NCBI RefSeq assembly: GCF_005869225.1
Contig: NZ_SWFP01000002.1
Span: forward strand, 620,001 to 684,000
Source of the DNA: Dyadobacter bucti
GTDB taxonomy: Bacteria > Bacteroidota > Bacteroidia > Cytophagales > Spirosomataceae
Reading direction: 5' to 3'
DNA length: 64,000 bases
In this document: positions 51,496-59,684 of the stretch, piece after piece
Position numbering within the stretch: the first letter of the stretch is position 1
How the letters are laid out: each line of letters starts with the position of its first letter
The notes under the pieces: generated by a model
Databases searched by the model: none
What the model saw: the letters and a program-made list of their open reading frames with translations, nothing else
What the model was told of the DNA's origin: nothing
Position numbers and translations under genes: made by a program

Positions 51496-54400
51496 ATGAA
51501 ATCAAGACTAATACTGTTCTCTTTTTACTTAATATCCCTGAGTATCGGCCCGCTTCCGCAATCGATGGCGCAAGTGCTCGCTTTTACCAACCAGAACATC
51601 CAGCCCTACCGCAAAGAGCCGGAATCTCAGCCCGCCAGACTGGTGGATGTTTTGTTACAGATCAAACAATACTACAACGCCGATATTCTTTTCGAAGAAA
51701 GCCTCATGCAGGATATCAAAGTCGACCGGTATGTTTTTGACAAAAGCCTTTCCATCGAAAAAAACATGGAGCTTTTGCTTAAATCTACCCACCTCATGCT
51801 CCGGAAAGTCAGGAAAAACGCTTTCGTGATCCTGCCTCCAAAGCTGGACATAGCGACTGTTCAAGCCTCCCAGGCTGATACTGAACCGGCAGCCAGACAG
51901 AATTTCCCGGAAAACAGGATCAGCACAGCGGCTGCTGACATAACTATCAAAGGGACTGTGACAGACAACACCGGAAGTGTGCTTCCTGGTGTGAATGTTT
52001 TGATCAAAGGCACCGCAAATGGTACCAATACCGATGCCAAAGGGGAATATGAGCTTGTTGTGCCTTCGGCGGATGCTGTGCTGGTGTTCAGCTCAATTGG
52101 TTTCCAAAGACAGGAAGTTACTGTCGGACAACGTTCGGTAGTGAATATCAAAATGGCGGTGGAAACCGAAACGCTCAATGAAGTGGTGGTCACTGCTTTG
52201 GGTATCAAAAAAGAGAAAAAATCGCTTGGATATGCTATTTCAGAGGTAAAAGGTGAGGAACTGACGCAGGCGCGCTCGACCAATATCGCAAACAGTCTGG
52301 TCGGTAAAGTGGCTGGTCTGAACATATCCGGAACTGCCACCGGGCCCAGCGGTTCCACGCGTATAGTGATAAGAGGGAATGGTTCTATCTCAGGCAATAA
52401 CCAGCCGCTGATCATCGTAGACGGTATCCCGATCAACAATGATAACCTCGGGGCGGTCAGTATCGGCGCCAATCGCGAGGGGGCCTGGACGGGTGCAGAC
52501 CGGGGCGATGGAATTTCCAGCCTTAACCCGGATGAAATTGAAAGCATAAGTGTATTGAAAGGCGCCACGGCAGCTGCATTGTACGGTTCGCGTGCTTCCA
52601 ACGGTGCTATTCTTGTGACAACCAAAGGCGGAAAAGCCGACAGGGGGATCGGGGTGGAAGTAAACAGCAATTTTCTGGCGGAAGACCTTCTTTTTCCGTC
52701 TTATAAAGATTACCAATATGAATACGGATTGGGGAGCAATGGTGTAAAACCTACGACCGTTGCCCAAACAGCCACAAGAAACAGCTGGGGCGGCAGGCTC
52801 GACGGATCTGATGCGATGTCGTACGACGGGCAACTCCGGCCTTATGTGAAAGCAGATAACAATCTGAGGAAATTTTACAATGTCGGTACTACTTTCACCA
52901 ACTCCATCGCCCTCACCGGTGCTACTGAAAAAGTAACTTACAGGCTGTCTATGAACGACCTGAACAACAAGGGAGTACTGCCGCACAATACTTTGAGAAG
53001 AAACAACTTTGCGCTGAACACAAATGGAAATCTGGGCAAAAACCTGTCTTTTGTGGCCAACGCGAAATACATTATTGAGAGAAACCACAACCGCCCGCGT
53101 GTCAACGATTCGCCGGGCAATGCCAATTTCGCGATGTATGTGCTGCCGACGTCACTTGATGTTGATGTTTTGAAAGAAAGCCAGTTTGACGCGAACGGAA
53201 ATGAGAAGGTATGGTCGGACAACCAGTATACCCAAAATCCCTATTTCGCAACCGAGCAGTTTCAGCAGGATGATATCAAGAAAAGGATCATCACTTCTTT
53301 TGAGCCCAAATACACCATTACCGACTGGCTGTATCTGAAAGGGAGGATCGGTTTTGACAATTTCAACTACCGCTACAAAGGCATAGAACCTTACGGAACC
53401 GGCTATGTGCTGCGCGGAAGCTATACTTCTTCGATCCGTGATTTTACCGAAACAAACAAAGAAATACTGGTAGGCATAAACAGGAAATTAGGTGAAAAAT
53501 TTACCTTCAACGGGCTTTTCGGAGGTAACCAGATGAAACAGGTGACCAGGCTCAATGAAGTGACCGCTAACAACAGCTTCAACATTCCGTTTTTCTACGA
53601 CGTATCCAACATCGACCCTGCCGCAAGAACGGTGACCGAAGCATACATTGAGAAAAGGATTAATTCGGTTTATGGCTCAGCGGAGTTTTCTTATGACACC
53701 TACCTGTTTGTGACCGCCACCGCCCGCAACGACTGGTTCTCTACTTTGGCGAAAGGAAAAAACAGCATTTTTTATCCATCCGTGGGTGTAAGCTTTGTAG
53801 CCTCCGAGGCGGTCAAAATGCCTCAGGTGATCAATTATCTGAAATTCAGAGGATCCTGGGCACAGGCAGGTGGTGACACAGACCCTTACAACCTTTCGTT
53901 ATACTATGCGCTGAACGGAGCGCACCTCGGCTCGGCCCTGGCGCAGATCAATGGAACAAGAGTACCAAATGCAAACCTGCAACCGCTGACATCGACTGTA
54001 TCGGAATTGGGTATCGAGGCCAAATTTTTCCAGAACCGTCTGAATCTCGACGTGGCCGTTTACGACAGAAAAACAACCAACGATATTGTCAGTGCAACCA
54101 TTTCAGAAACAGCCGGATATACCAGTGCGCTTTTCAATGTAGGTGCGATCCGGAACCGGGGTATTGAGTTGCTGATCGGCGGCACGATCCTGAAAGCAAA
54201 GGATTTCGAGTGGGATGCTTCTTTCAATATGGGTTACAACCGGAGCGAAGTACTCAGCCTGTACGGAAACCTTCAGACATTGCGCGTTGACCAGTCGAGG
54301 CCGGGATCGGCATTCATCCACCAGGATGTGGGCCTGCCTTACAGCCAGATCAAAGGGTATGATTTCAAACGTGACGCAGAAGGAAACATCGTTTACAACT

Positions 54401-54966
54401 CCCAGGGACTTGCCATGGCGGGCGATATCAGGAATTTCGGCTCGGGTGTACCTCCCTATACATTGGGGCTTAACAACTCATTTTCCTACAAGGGCATTAC
54501 TTTAAGTGTGCTGGTGGACGGAAAATTCGGCGGGTATATCTATTCAGGAACCAATGCGCTGGCGTACCGTTTCGGGCTGAGTAAGGAAACATTGGCTGGC
54601 CGCGAAGGCGGTGTAACGGGCGAAGGGGTAACCGAAAGCGGGGAAACAAATACTGCCAAGGCACCAGCCCAGGTTTACTACAGCAACTGGTACTCGGCTA
54701 TCGCAACGCCTTTCGTTCACAAATCGGACTTTATCAAACTGCGCCAGATCATCCTGCAATATTCAATTCCGGGAAAATACCTGAACAAGCTTCCTTTCAA
54801 AGGCGCGTCGTTTTCGCTGGTGGGAAGAAACCTGCTGGTGCTCATGAAAAAAGTGCCCATTATCGATCCTGAGGCCACTTACAACAATGGAAACGCACAG
54901 GGTGTAGAGTTTGCGGGCACACCTCCTACCCGGTCGTACGGTGTGAACCTCAACCTTAAGTTTTAA
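51496..54966 (+). CDS. SusC/RagA TonB-dependent transporter with STN domain
   Basis: A 1156-residue importer. Signal MKSRLILFSFYLISLSIGPL is followed by an STN domain (about 45-112: A-R-L-V-D-V-L-L-Q-I, I-K-V-D-R-Y-V-F, F-V-I-L-P-P-K). Next come a carboxypeptidase-regulatory-like domain (about 150-230, L-P-G-V-N-V-L-I-K-G), T-L-N-E-V-V-V-T-A-L-G, the plug (I-I-V-D-G-I-P-I-N, L-Y-G-S-R-A-S-N-G-A) and a barrel ending Y-G-V-N-L-N-L-K-F. It signals through the FecR/sigma pair just upstream and pairs with the SusD-like_2 protein 35 nt downstream. The ligand may be a hexuronate-containing molecule, judged only by the mannonate dehydratase in the same unit. Confidence 0.93.
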   Translation: MKSRLILFSFYLISLSIGPLPQSMAQVLAFTNQNIQPYRKEPESQPARLVDVLLQIKQYYNADILFEESLMQDIKVDRYVFDKSLSIEKNMELLLKSTHLMLRKVRKNAFVILPPKLDIATVQASQADTEPAARQNFPENRISTAAADITIKGTVTDNTGSVLPGVNVLIKGTANGTNTDAKGEYELVVPSADAVLVFSSIGFQRQEVTVGQRSVVNIKMAVETETLNEVVVTALGIKKEKKSLGYAISEVKGEELTQARSTNIANSLVGKVAGLNISGTATGPSGSTRIVIRGNGSISGNNQPLIIVDGIPINNDNLGAVSIGANREGAWTGADRGDGISSLNPDEIESISVLKGATAAALYGSRASNGAILVTTKGGKADRGIGVEVNSNFLAEDLLFPSYKDYQYEYGLGSNGVKPTTVAQTATRNSWGGRLDGSDAMSYDGQLRPYVKADNNLRKFYNVGTTFTNSIALTGATEKVTYRLSMNDLNNKGVLPHNTLRRNNFALNTNGNLGKNLSFVANAKYIIERNHNRPRVNDSPGNANFAMYVLPTSLDVDVLKESQFDANGNEKVWSDNQYTQNPYFATEQFQQDDIKKRIITSFEPKYTITDWLYLKGRIGFDNFNYRYKGIEPYGTGYVLRGSYTSSIRDFTETNKEILVGINRKLGEKFTFNGLFGGNQMKQVTRLNEVTANNSFNIPFFYDVSNIDPAARTVTEAYIEKRINSVYGSAEFSYDTYLFVTATARNDWFSTLAKGKNSIFYPSVGVSFVASEAVKMPQVINYLKFRGSWAQAGGDTDPYNLSLYYALNGAHLGSALAQINGTRVPNANLQPLTSTVSELGIEAKFFQNRLNLDVAVYDRKTTNDIVSATISETAGYTSALFNVGAIRNRGIELLIGGTILKAKDFEWDASFNMGYNRSEVLSLYGNLQTLRVDQSRPGSAFIHQDVGLPYSQIKGYDFKRDAEGNIVYNSQGLAMAGDIRNFGSGVPPYTLGLNNSFSYKGITLSVLVDGKFGGYIYSGTNALAYRFGLSKETLAGREGGVTGEGVTESGETNTAKAPAQVYYSNWYSAIATPFVHKSDFIKLRQIILQYSIPGKYLNKLPFKGASFSLVGRNLLVLMKKVPIIDPEATYNNGNAQGVEFAGTPPTRSYGVNLNLKF

Positions 54967-55001
54967 AAGTATCCGTTCCCAATCTTAAATTGTTGAAACC
55001 A

Positions 55002-56534
55002 ATGTTCAAAAAAATAATTTTCTCGGCAACACTGCTTCTTTCTGTTGGGGCTTGTACAAAAGATTTTGAAACTATCAATGTAAACCCCAATACGCCTACA
55101 ACCGTACCGATCGATTACCTCCTGGGCGAATCCCAGCTGTTTCTTACCGGCTCGGCCAGCGGCCCGGCTTCCAAAACCTGGCGTGCAAACTTTGGCTATG
55201 CTGCCTGCCTGATCCAGCAGATGTCGTCCATCGATGCAACTTTTTACAAGGGTAGCTTTTATACTTTCCTGGGCGAGATCAACTCGGCATTTTTCGACAA
55301 TTCCTATACAAATGCAGTCAAAAGCATTGTAAACCTGATCGATGTAGCCCAGAAAGATCCCAAAAATGTGAACGTTCTTTCCATGGCCAGGATCCTGAAA
55401 GTGATGGAGTTTTCCCGTACTACGGATATGTACGGCGACATTCCCTATTCGGAGGCGGGAAAAGGCTTTATCGATAACAATTTCGCTCCGAAATATGACG
55501 CGCAAAAGGATATTTACATGGACATGCTCAACGAGCTGGACCAGGCGGGAAAGGCATTTGATGCTACTAAGTACATACCCAAAGCGGCTGATTACATGTA
55601 CGCCGGTGATCTTGACAAATGGAAACGGGCAGCCAATACGCTCATGTTGCGCCTGGCAATGCGTATGCAGAAAGCAGATCCGGCGAATGCACAATCATGG
55701 GCAAAAAAGGCAATTGACGGTGGTTTGATCAATAGTAACGAAGAAACGATTGCGATCAAATACAGCAATACCGGCGCGGAGATCAATTCGAACCCAAACT
55801 CCTGGATACTTGGGCCGAGCGGCTCCAACATCACCAATATCAGCAACGCAGGTGTGCAGTGGGCCAAAACGCTGATCGATATGATGAAAGCGCGGAAAGA
55901 CCCAAGGCTACCGGTCATTGCGATGCTGAAAAATGGCGATACCAGCGTAGAAAAACAAAAGGGTCTTCCCAATGCAACGGATGCAGTAGGATTGAACAGT
56001 CTGGACGAAAAAAACCTTGACAATTACTCCCGTCCGGCCACCAATACGATGAATATCGCGCTGCCCTGGATTTATATGACTTATGCCGAAACCCAACTGC
56101 TGAAAGCAGAAGCCATTGAACGCGGTTGGGCCACAGGTTCGGCCCAGGCGAGTTTTGAAGCGGGCCAGTCGGCTGCCCTGGCACAAATGACCTCTATGGG
56201 CGGCAGCATTCCTGCGGCGCAGATCACTGCTTACGCGACCCTTAATCCCTACCCCGCCGCAGGCACAATGGATGCCAAAATGAATGCTATCCATACGGAA
56301 ATATACCTGATCGCAGCTTCGACTTTCAACCATATCGAGGGCTGGGCAAACTGGAGGCGGACTGGATTTCCGGTTTTGGTGCCTGTTAACTATCTTGGCA
56401 ATGATACCAACGGCCAGATCCCCCGCCGGTTGCGCTATCCTTTGAGCGAGGAAGGCATTAATCCTAATTTTAAAACAGCCATCGACCGACAGGGCCCGGA
56501 TACTTTTATGACCCGTGTGTGGTGGGACAAATAA
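55002..56534 (+). CDS. SusD-like_2 outer-membrane lipoprotein
   Basis: A 510-residue lipoprotein. The ATG at 55002 starts a lipoprotein signal with lipobox V-G-A-C (Cys18); an upstream TTG at 54990 adds four residues and is unnecessary. The sequence shows F-E-T-I-N-V-N-P-N-T-P-T, R-T-T-D-M-Y-G-D-I-P-Y-S-E-A, M-Y-A-G-D-L-D-K-W-K-R-A-A-N-T-L-M-L-R-L and the C-terminal R-V-W-W-D-K, all typical of the PF12771 branch. It is the surface partner of the SusC immediately upstream. The stop is 6 nt before the mannonate dehydratase gene, so the three form one transcript. Confidence 0.93.
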   Translation: MFKKIIFSATLLLSVGACTKDFETINVNPNTPTTVPIDYLLGESQLFLTGSASGPASKTWRANFGYAACLIQQMSSIDATFYKGSFYTFLGEINSAFFDNSYTNAVKSIVNLIDVAQKDPKNVNVLSMARILKVMEFSRTTDMYGDIPYSEAGKGFIDNNFAPKYDAQKDIYMDMLNELDQAGKAFDATKYIPKAADYMYAGDLDKWKRAANTLMLRLAMRMQKADPANAQSWAKKAIDGGLINSNEETIAIKYSNTGAEINSNPNSWILGPSGSNITNISNAGVQWAKTLIDMMKARKDPRLPVIAMLKNGDTSVEKQKGLPNATDAVGLNSLDEKNLDNYSRPATNTMNIALPWIYMTYAETQLLKAEAIERGWATGSAQASFEAGQSAALAQMTSMGGSIPAAQITAYATLNPYPAAGTMDAKMNAIHTEIYLIAASTFNHIEGWANWRRTGFPVLVPVNYLGNDTNGQIPRRLRYPLSEEGINPNFKTAIDRQGPDTFMTRVWWDK

Positions 56535-56540
56535 CTGATC

Positions 56541-57647
56541 ATGAGAAATACAAGACGTAGTTTTATCAAGAAAAGTGCTTCGCTGGCCGCCTTGTCCATT
56601 GCGAGTAAAAACATCCCGGCTGTTGCCGGAACGGCTGCCGCCGACTATGTGCAGGACGGCGGCATACAGTTTTGTCTGGCCCACTTTTTCGGCATGGACC
56701 CGAGGAGGATCGAGCTGTCGAAACAGATGCGGGTGTTGGGCGCCGTCGGCGGGATCAACCCGAAAATGGCTGGATTAAATGACGTGAAACCCTGGGAATA
56801 CGAGGCAATACTGGCAGTAAAAAACGCCTGGGAAAAAGAAGGGTTGACACTGAAAGTCATAGAAGGCCCTCCTGCACTTTCGGAAAAAACGAAGCTGGCG
56901 CTGGAAGGGAGGGATGAAGAGATCGAAAATTTTATCAAGCTGATGAAAAATCTCGCAAAAGCCGGAATCGACACGATTTGCTACAACTGGATGCCCGTGA
57001 TCAGCTGGGCGCGCACGACGATGGACCGTCCGAGCCGGGGCGGCGCGCTGGTAAGTGCATTTGATTATGAGGATATTAAAGATAAAAGTATCACGCAATA
57101 CGGAGCGTTTTCCAAGGAAACCATGTGGAAAAACCTCGAATATTTCCTGAAAGCAGCTGTGCCCGAAGCCGAAAAAGCCGGTATAAAACTCGCGCTTCAC
57201 CCCGACGATCCTCCGGTAGACTCGATCCGTGGCATTTCACGTATCATGACTTCCGCCGATGCCTTCAAACGCCTGATCGAGATCGTGCCGAGTGCAAGCA
57301 ACGGCATCACTTTATGCCAGGGTACTTTCGCTACGATGGGCGAGGACATTCCGTCGGTGATCAAATATTTTGGCAAACGCGAAAAAATCCACTTTGTACA
57401 TTTCCGGGATGTCCGCGGCGACCGCAATCATTTTGAAGAAACATTTCACGACGACGGTAAAACCGATATGTACCAGGCCATGAAGACGTATCACGAGATC
57501 GGCTTCAAAGGCCCGATGCGTCCAGATCACGTTCCTACCATGTCGGGAGATTCCAATGAGCATCCGGGTTACAGCAACATCGGTGCGCTGTTTGCGATCG
57601 GTTATATGCGGGGATTGATCGAATCTATTGCCAAAAGCAAGTCATAG
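56541..57647 (+). CDS. uxuA: Tat-exported mannonate dehydratase (UxuA family)
   Basis: A 368-residue TIM-barrel enzyme of the UxuA family, which dehydrates D-mannonate to 2-keto-3-deoxygluconate with a divalent metal. Family motifs are I-C-Y-N-W-M-P-V-I-S-W-A-R-T, K-L-A-L-H-P-D-D-P-P (metal-site His), T-L-C-Q-G-T (Cys), I-H-F-V-H-F-R-D-V (His) and R-P-D-H-V-P-T-M (Asp), so all metal ligands look present. Unlike the cytosolic E. coli enzyme it starts with a twin-arginine signal, R-R-S-F-I-K-K-S-A-S-L-A-A-L, and should be exported folded with its metal. It lies 6 nt after SusD. A related periplasmic epimerase or dehydratase activity on another sugar acid is possible. Confidence 0.85.
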   Translation: MRNTRRSFIKKSASLAALSIASKNIPAVAGTAAADYVQDGGIQFCLAHFFGMDPRRIELSKQMRVLGAVGGINPKMAGLNDVKPWEYEAILAVKNAWEKEGLTLKVIEGPPALSEKTKLALEGRDEEIENFIKLMKNLAKAGIDTICYNWMPVISWARTTMDRPSRGGALVSAFDYEDIKDKSITQYGAFSKETMWKNLEYFLKAAVPEAEKAGIKLALHPDDPPVDSIRGISRIMTSADAFKRLIEIVPSASNGITLCQGTFATMGEDIPSVIKYFGKREKIHFVHFRDVRGDRNHFEETFHDDGKTDMYQAMKTYHEIGFKGPMRPDHVPTMSGDSNEHPGYSNIGALFAIGYMRGLIESIAKSKS

Positions 57648-57661
57648 TTACCCATTTTCCG

Positions 57662-58252
57662 CTAGTCTGCCAGCGCCACTGCGTATCCTTTTTCCCTGAG
57701 GGTACGCAGTATTTCTGATCCGCTCACCTGATCGCTGCGAAACACTAAAGCGACAGATTGCTGCCGGATCTCAATTTTGTGCGGTTTCACCCCTCCTATC
57801 GCCTCCATATCTTTCCGCAACTGTTGCGCGTCGTATGTCCCGGTCAGCGTAAACTCCATTTTCCTGTGCGTTTTGAAAAGCTGAAATTGCTGCCGGGCGA
57901 TCTGCTGCTCCTCGGTTTTGAACGGTTCGAAGTAGCCGATCAGTAATCCCGCCGCGACGATCACCAGGCTGATCTGATAGGATACTTTTTCCAATTTTCC
58001 ATGAAAAGGCCACTTTTTCACGTACCCGCCGATAAGTTTTGTCAAAATGAATCCAAACATCAAGAGCTGGATCGACGTGAAGACGGATTTGTAGCGGGTA
58101 AGGAAAATCAGATTGGCCGCAGAGCCGGCAGCCAGTGAGAGCAATGGCAGAATGCAGCAGGCTATGTGCAAAAAACTAAAAAAAAGCGCGAGCGGTACTG
58201 AAAAAATCGATCTTGTAAACATAAACAGATTCGGAAACTTACTAAGGTGCAT
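57662..58252 (-). CDS. MerT/MerC-like membrane protein with HMA-like C-terminal domain
   Basis: A 196-residue protein with about three membrane helices, followed by a C-terminal ferredoxin-like domain of some 65 residues (M-E-F-T-L-T-G-T-Y-D, then A-I-G-G-V-K-P and V-A-L-V-F-R-S-D). The first helix carries I-A-C-C-I-L-P-L-L, like the cysteine pair of mercuric-type transporters. The C-terminal domain looks like heavy-metal-associated domains but lacks the CxxC metal motif. The ATG at 58252 is chosen because earlier in-frame starts (58363 onward) cross a Fur-like palindrome at 58264-58278. A metal transport or sensing role is likely; which metal is unknown. It diverges from the sigma/TonB-receptor module. 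Confidence 0.6.
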   Translation of the reverse strand: MHLSKFPNLFMFTRSIFSVPLALFFSFLHIACCILPLLSLAAGSAANLIFLTRYKSVFTSIQLLMFGFILTKLIGGYVKKWPFHGKLEKVSYQISLVIVAAGLLIGYFEPFKTEEQQIARQQFQLFKTHRKMEFTLTGTYDAQQLRKDMEAIGGVKPHKIEIRQQSVALVFRSDQVSGSEILRTLREKGYAVALAD

Positions 58253-58263
58253 TGAATAATTTT

Positions 58264-58278
58264 TGCAACATTGTTGCA
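58264..58278. promoter_or_regulatory. Fur-family-like operator palindrome
   Basis: TGCAACA-T-TGTTGCA is a perfect 7-bp inverted repeat around one base, of the form TGCAA-N5-TTGCA known for Fur-family regulators such as Nur. It lies 12 nt before the MerT-like start and about 33 nt before the -33 element of the divergent sigma gene, so it could control both. Confidence 0.5.
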
Positions 58279-58310
58279 TAAACATTAGTTCCATTGATTT
58301 CAACATCTTA

Positions 58311-58343
58311 TTTGGACTTATTTTAAACAAGATGCTATATTTG
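58311..58343 (+). promoter_or_regulatory. Consensus Bacteroidota promoter of the sigma gene
   Basis: TTTG at 58311-58314, 21 nt spacer, TATATTTG at 58336-58343: both boxes are perfect. The predicted transcription start near 58350 gives a leader of about 25 nt to the ATG at 58375 and rules out the earlier TTG at 58348 as translation start. Confidence 0.8.
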
Positions 58344-58374
58344 TGCGTTGCGTTATTTGACAACGGCTCGATGT

Positions 58375-58914
58375 ATGACTGAAGACGTTACCGGTTCGAC
58401 CCCTTTCCGCATAGATGAAAACTCTTTCAGACAGATCTATCTGCTGCATTGGGAGAAAGTATTCGCGGTTTGTTACAACAATCTGAAACAAACTGAGATT
58501 GCCAAAGGAATGGTACAGGAAATTTTCAAGTCGCTCTGGGAAAGAAAAGATGAGCTGGAAATTACGACTTCTATAGAGCGATATCTGCTCCGCTCGGCCA
58601 AGTTCAAGGTTTTCGAATATCTTCGTAATGTTAAAACACGGCAGGAACATACTGCTACCGCCGTATCTTACTATTGCAATTCGGCCAATTGCACCGAAAA
58701 TGATGTCATGTACAGCAACCTCAAAGACAAGGTGGACTGCCTGGTGGACACACTTCCCTGCCAGTGCCGCAATGTTTTTAAAATGAGCCGCGAACAAGGT
58801 CTCACCAACAAAGAAATTGCATCTTCCCTGCTTATTTCCGAAAGGGCTGTCGAGTACCACATTTCCAGGGCACTCACTACACTCAGGTCGAACCTCACAG
58901 AATACCTCGCATAG
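58375..58914 (+). CDS. ECF RNA polymerase sigma factor
   Basis: A 179-residue sigma factor. Region 2 is at about 20-60 (I-Y-L-L-H-W-E-K-V-F-A-V-C-Y, then G-M-V-Q-E-I-F-K-S-L-W). Region 4 is at about 125-172 (L-P-C-Q-C-R-N-V-F-K-M-S-R-E-Q-G-L-T-N-K-E-I-A, then I-S-E-R-A-V-E-Y-H-I-S-R-A). It is shorter and more divergent than the two other sigma factors in the window. It is transcribed from the consensus promoter at 58311-58343 and followed after 88 nt by a short FecR-like protein. It presumably controls the DUF4374/TonB-receptor module. Confidence 0.9.
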   Translation: MTEDVTGSTPFRIDENSFRQIYLLHWEKVFAVCYNNLKQTEIAKGMVQEIFKSLWERKDELEITTSIERYLLRSAKFKVFEYLRNVKTRQEHTATAVSYYCNSANCTENDVMYSNLKDKVDCLVDTLPCQCRNVFKMSREQGLTNKEIASSLLISERAVEYHISRALTTLRSNLTEYLA

Positions 58915-58951
58915 TTTTCCATCCGCACCTTCGGGAAAAGCTTATTTATGC

Positions 58952-58959
58952 TACTTTTG
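58952..58959 (+). promoter_or_regulatory. Possible -7 element before the short anti-sigma gene
   Basis: TACTTTTG fits TAnnTTTG. The only -33 candidate is TTCG at 58930-58933 with an 18-nt spacer, so it is weak or activator dependent. If used, transcription would start near 58965, favouring the ATG at 59003 over that at 58973. Confidence 0.35.
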
Positions 58960-59002
58960 TTTAAAGTGACACATGCAACCATCATTTCAAGAAAGCTCTT
59001 TC

Positions 59003-59668
59003 ATGCGGATCAGTAAAGAACTTATCGAAAAATACCATAACGGAGATTGTACGCCGCAGGAAATAAAGGAAGTAGAAGACTGGCTGTTCAACGATGAGAC
59101 GGACGAGGAGCTTGTGCTGCCTGCCGGTGCGGATAAATTCAAGATCCAGGATGAAATGTGGGAGGAAATAGCGACGGTTTTTCCGGAAAAGAAACAGCAC
59201 CGGGCAATACTCTTTTTCAGTCCTTTCTGGCGTCAGGCAGCGGCGGTTTTGTTGCTGAGCGCAATCGGTGCCGCTTTCTTTTTACTGAAATACCCTGCGG
59301 GCAAAACCGATATCATTGTCATTAAAAATTCGTCCGAGACCATCAATAAAGATCTGGATGAAAACACCTATACGATTTCCCTTGGCCCAAAAAGCAACGT
59401 GGAAATAAACAATCACACGGGCAGCATTGATTTTTGCGGGGCCATGATGATCAACACCAAACAGGACATCGAATTTACCATTAAAGGAACCTGTGCCAGC
59501 CCGGACCAGAAAAATGAAAAGGTGACTTTAAAGAAAGGTCTGAACTATATAGCTTTGAATTATAGCAGCTCCGGCAAAGCCGATGAGGTAATTATTCTTG
59601 AAGAAGGTTCGCTGATGGGCCTTCCTCCGCTGGTACAGAGACAGCTGATGGTCCAATTCAATATCTGA
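59003..59668 (+). CDS. Short FecR-like anti-sigma factor, atypical periplasmic part
   Basis: A 221-residue protein of FecR-like layout but much reduced. The cytoplasmic helix region (I-S-K-E-L-I-E-K-Y-H-N-G-D-C-T, E-V-E-D-W-L-F) is typical. One membrane helix follows near 77-95 (A-A-A-V-L-L-L-S-A-I-G-A-A-F-F-L-L). The periplasmic part of about 125 residues lacks both the V-L-G-T-x-F-x-V motif of FecR and the DUF4974 region. It contains two Cys (D-F-C-G and G-T-C-A) that could form a disulphide. The TonB receptor downstream also lacks an STN domain, so signalling must differ from the FecA-FecR scheme. An alternative start is the ATG at 58973. Confidence 0.7.
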   Translation: MRISKELIEKYHNGDCTPQEIKEVEDWLFNDETDEELVLPAGADKFKIQDEMWEEIATVFPEKKQHRAILFFSPFWRQAAAVLLLSAIGAAFFLLKYPAGKTDIIVIKNSSETINKDLDENTYTISLGPKSNVEINNHTGSIDFCGAMMINTKQDIEFTIKGTCASPDQKNEKVTLKKGLNYIALNYSSSGKADEVIILEEGSLMGLPPLVQRQLMVQFNI

Positions 59669-59684
59669 AAATCTGCACGGGTCA

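Noticed and set aside
54990-55001. TTG start for the SusD-like_2 gene
   Set aside because: The ATG at 55002 gives a standard lipoprotein signal; the four extra residues add nothing.
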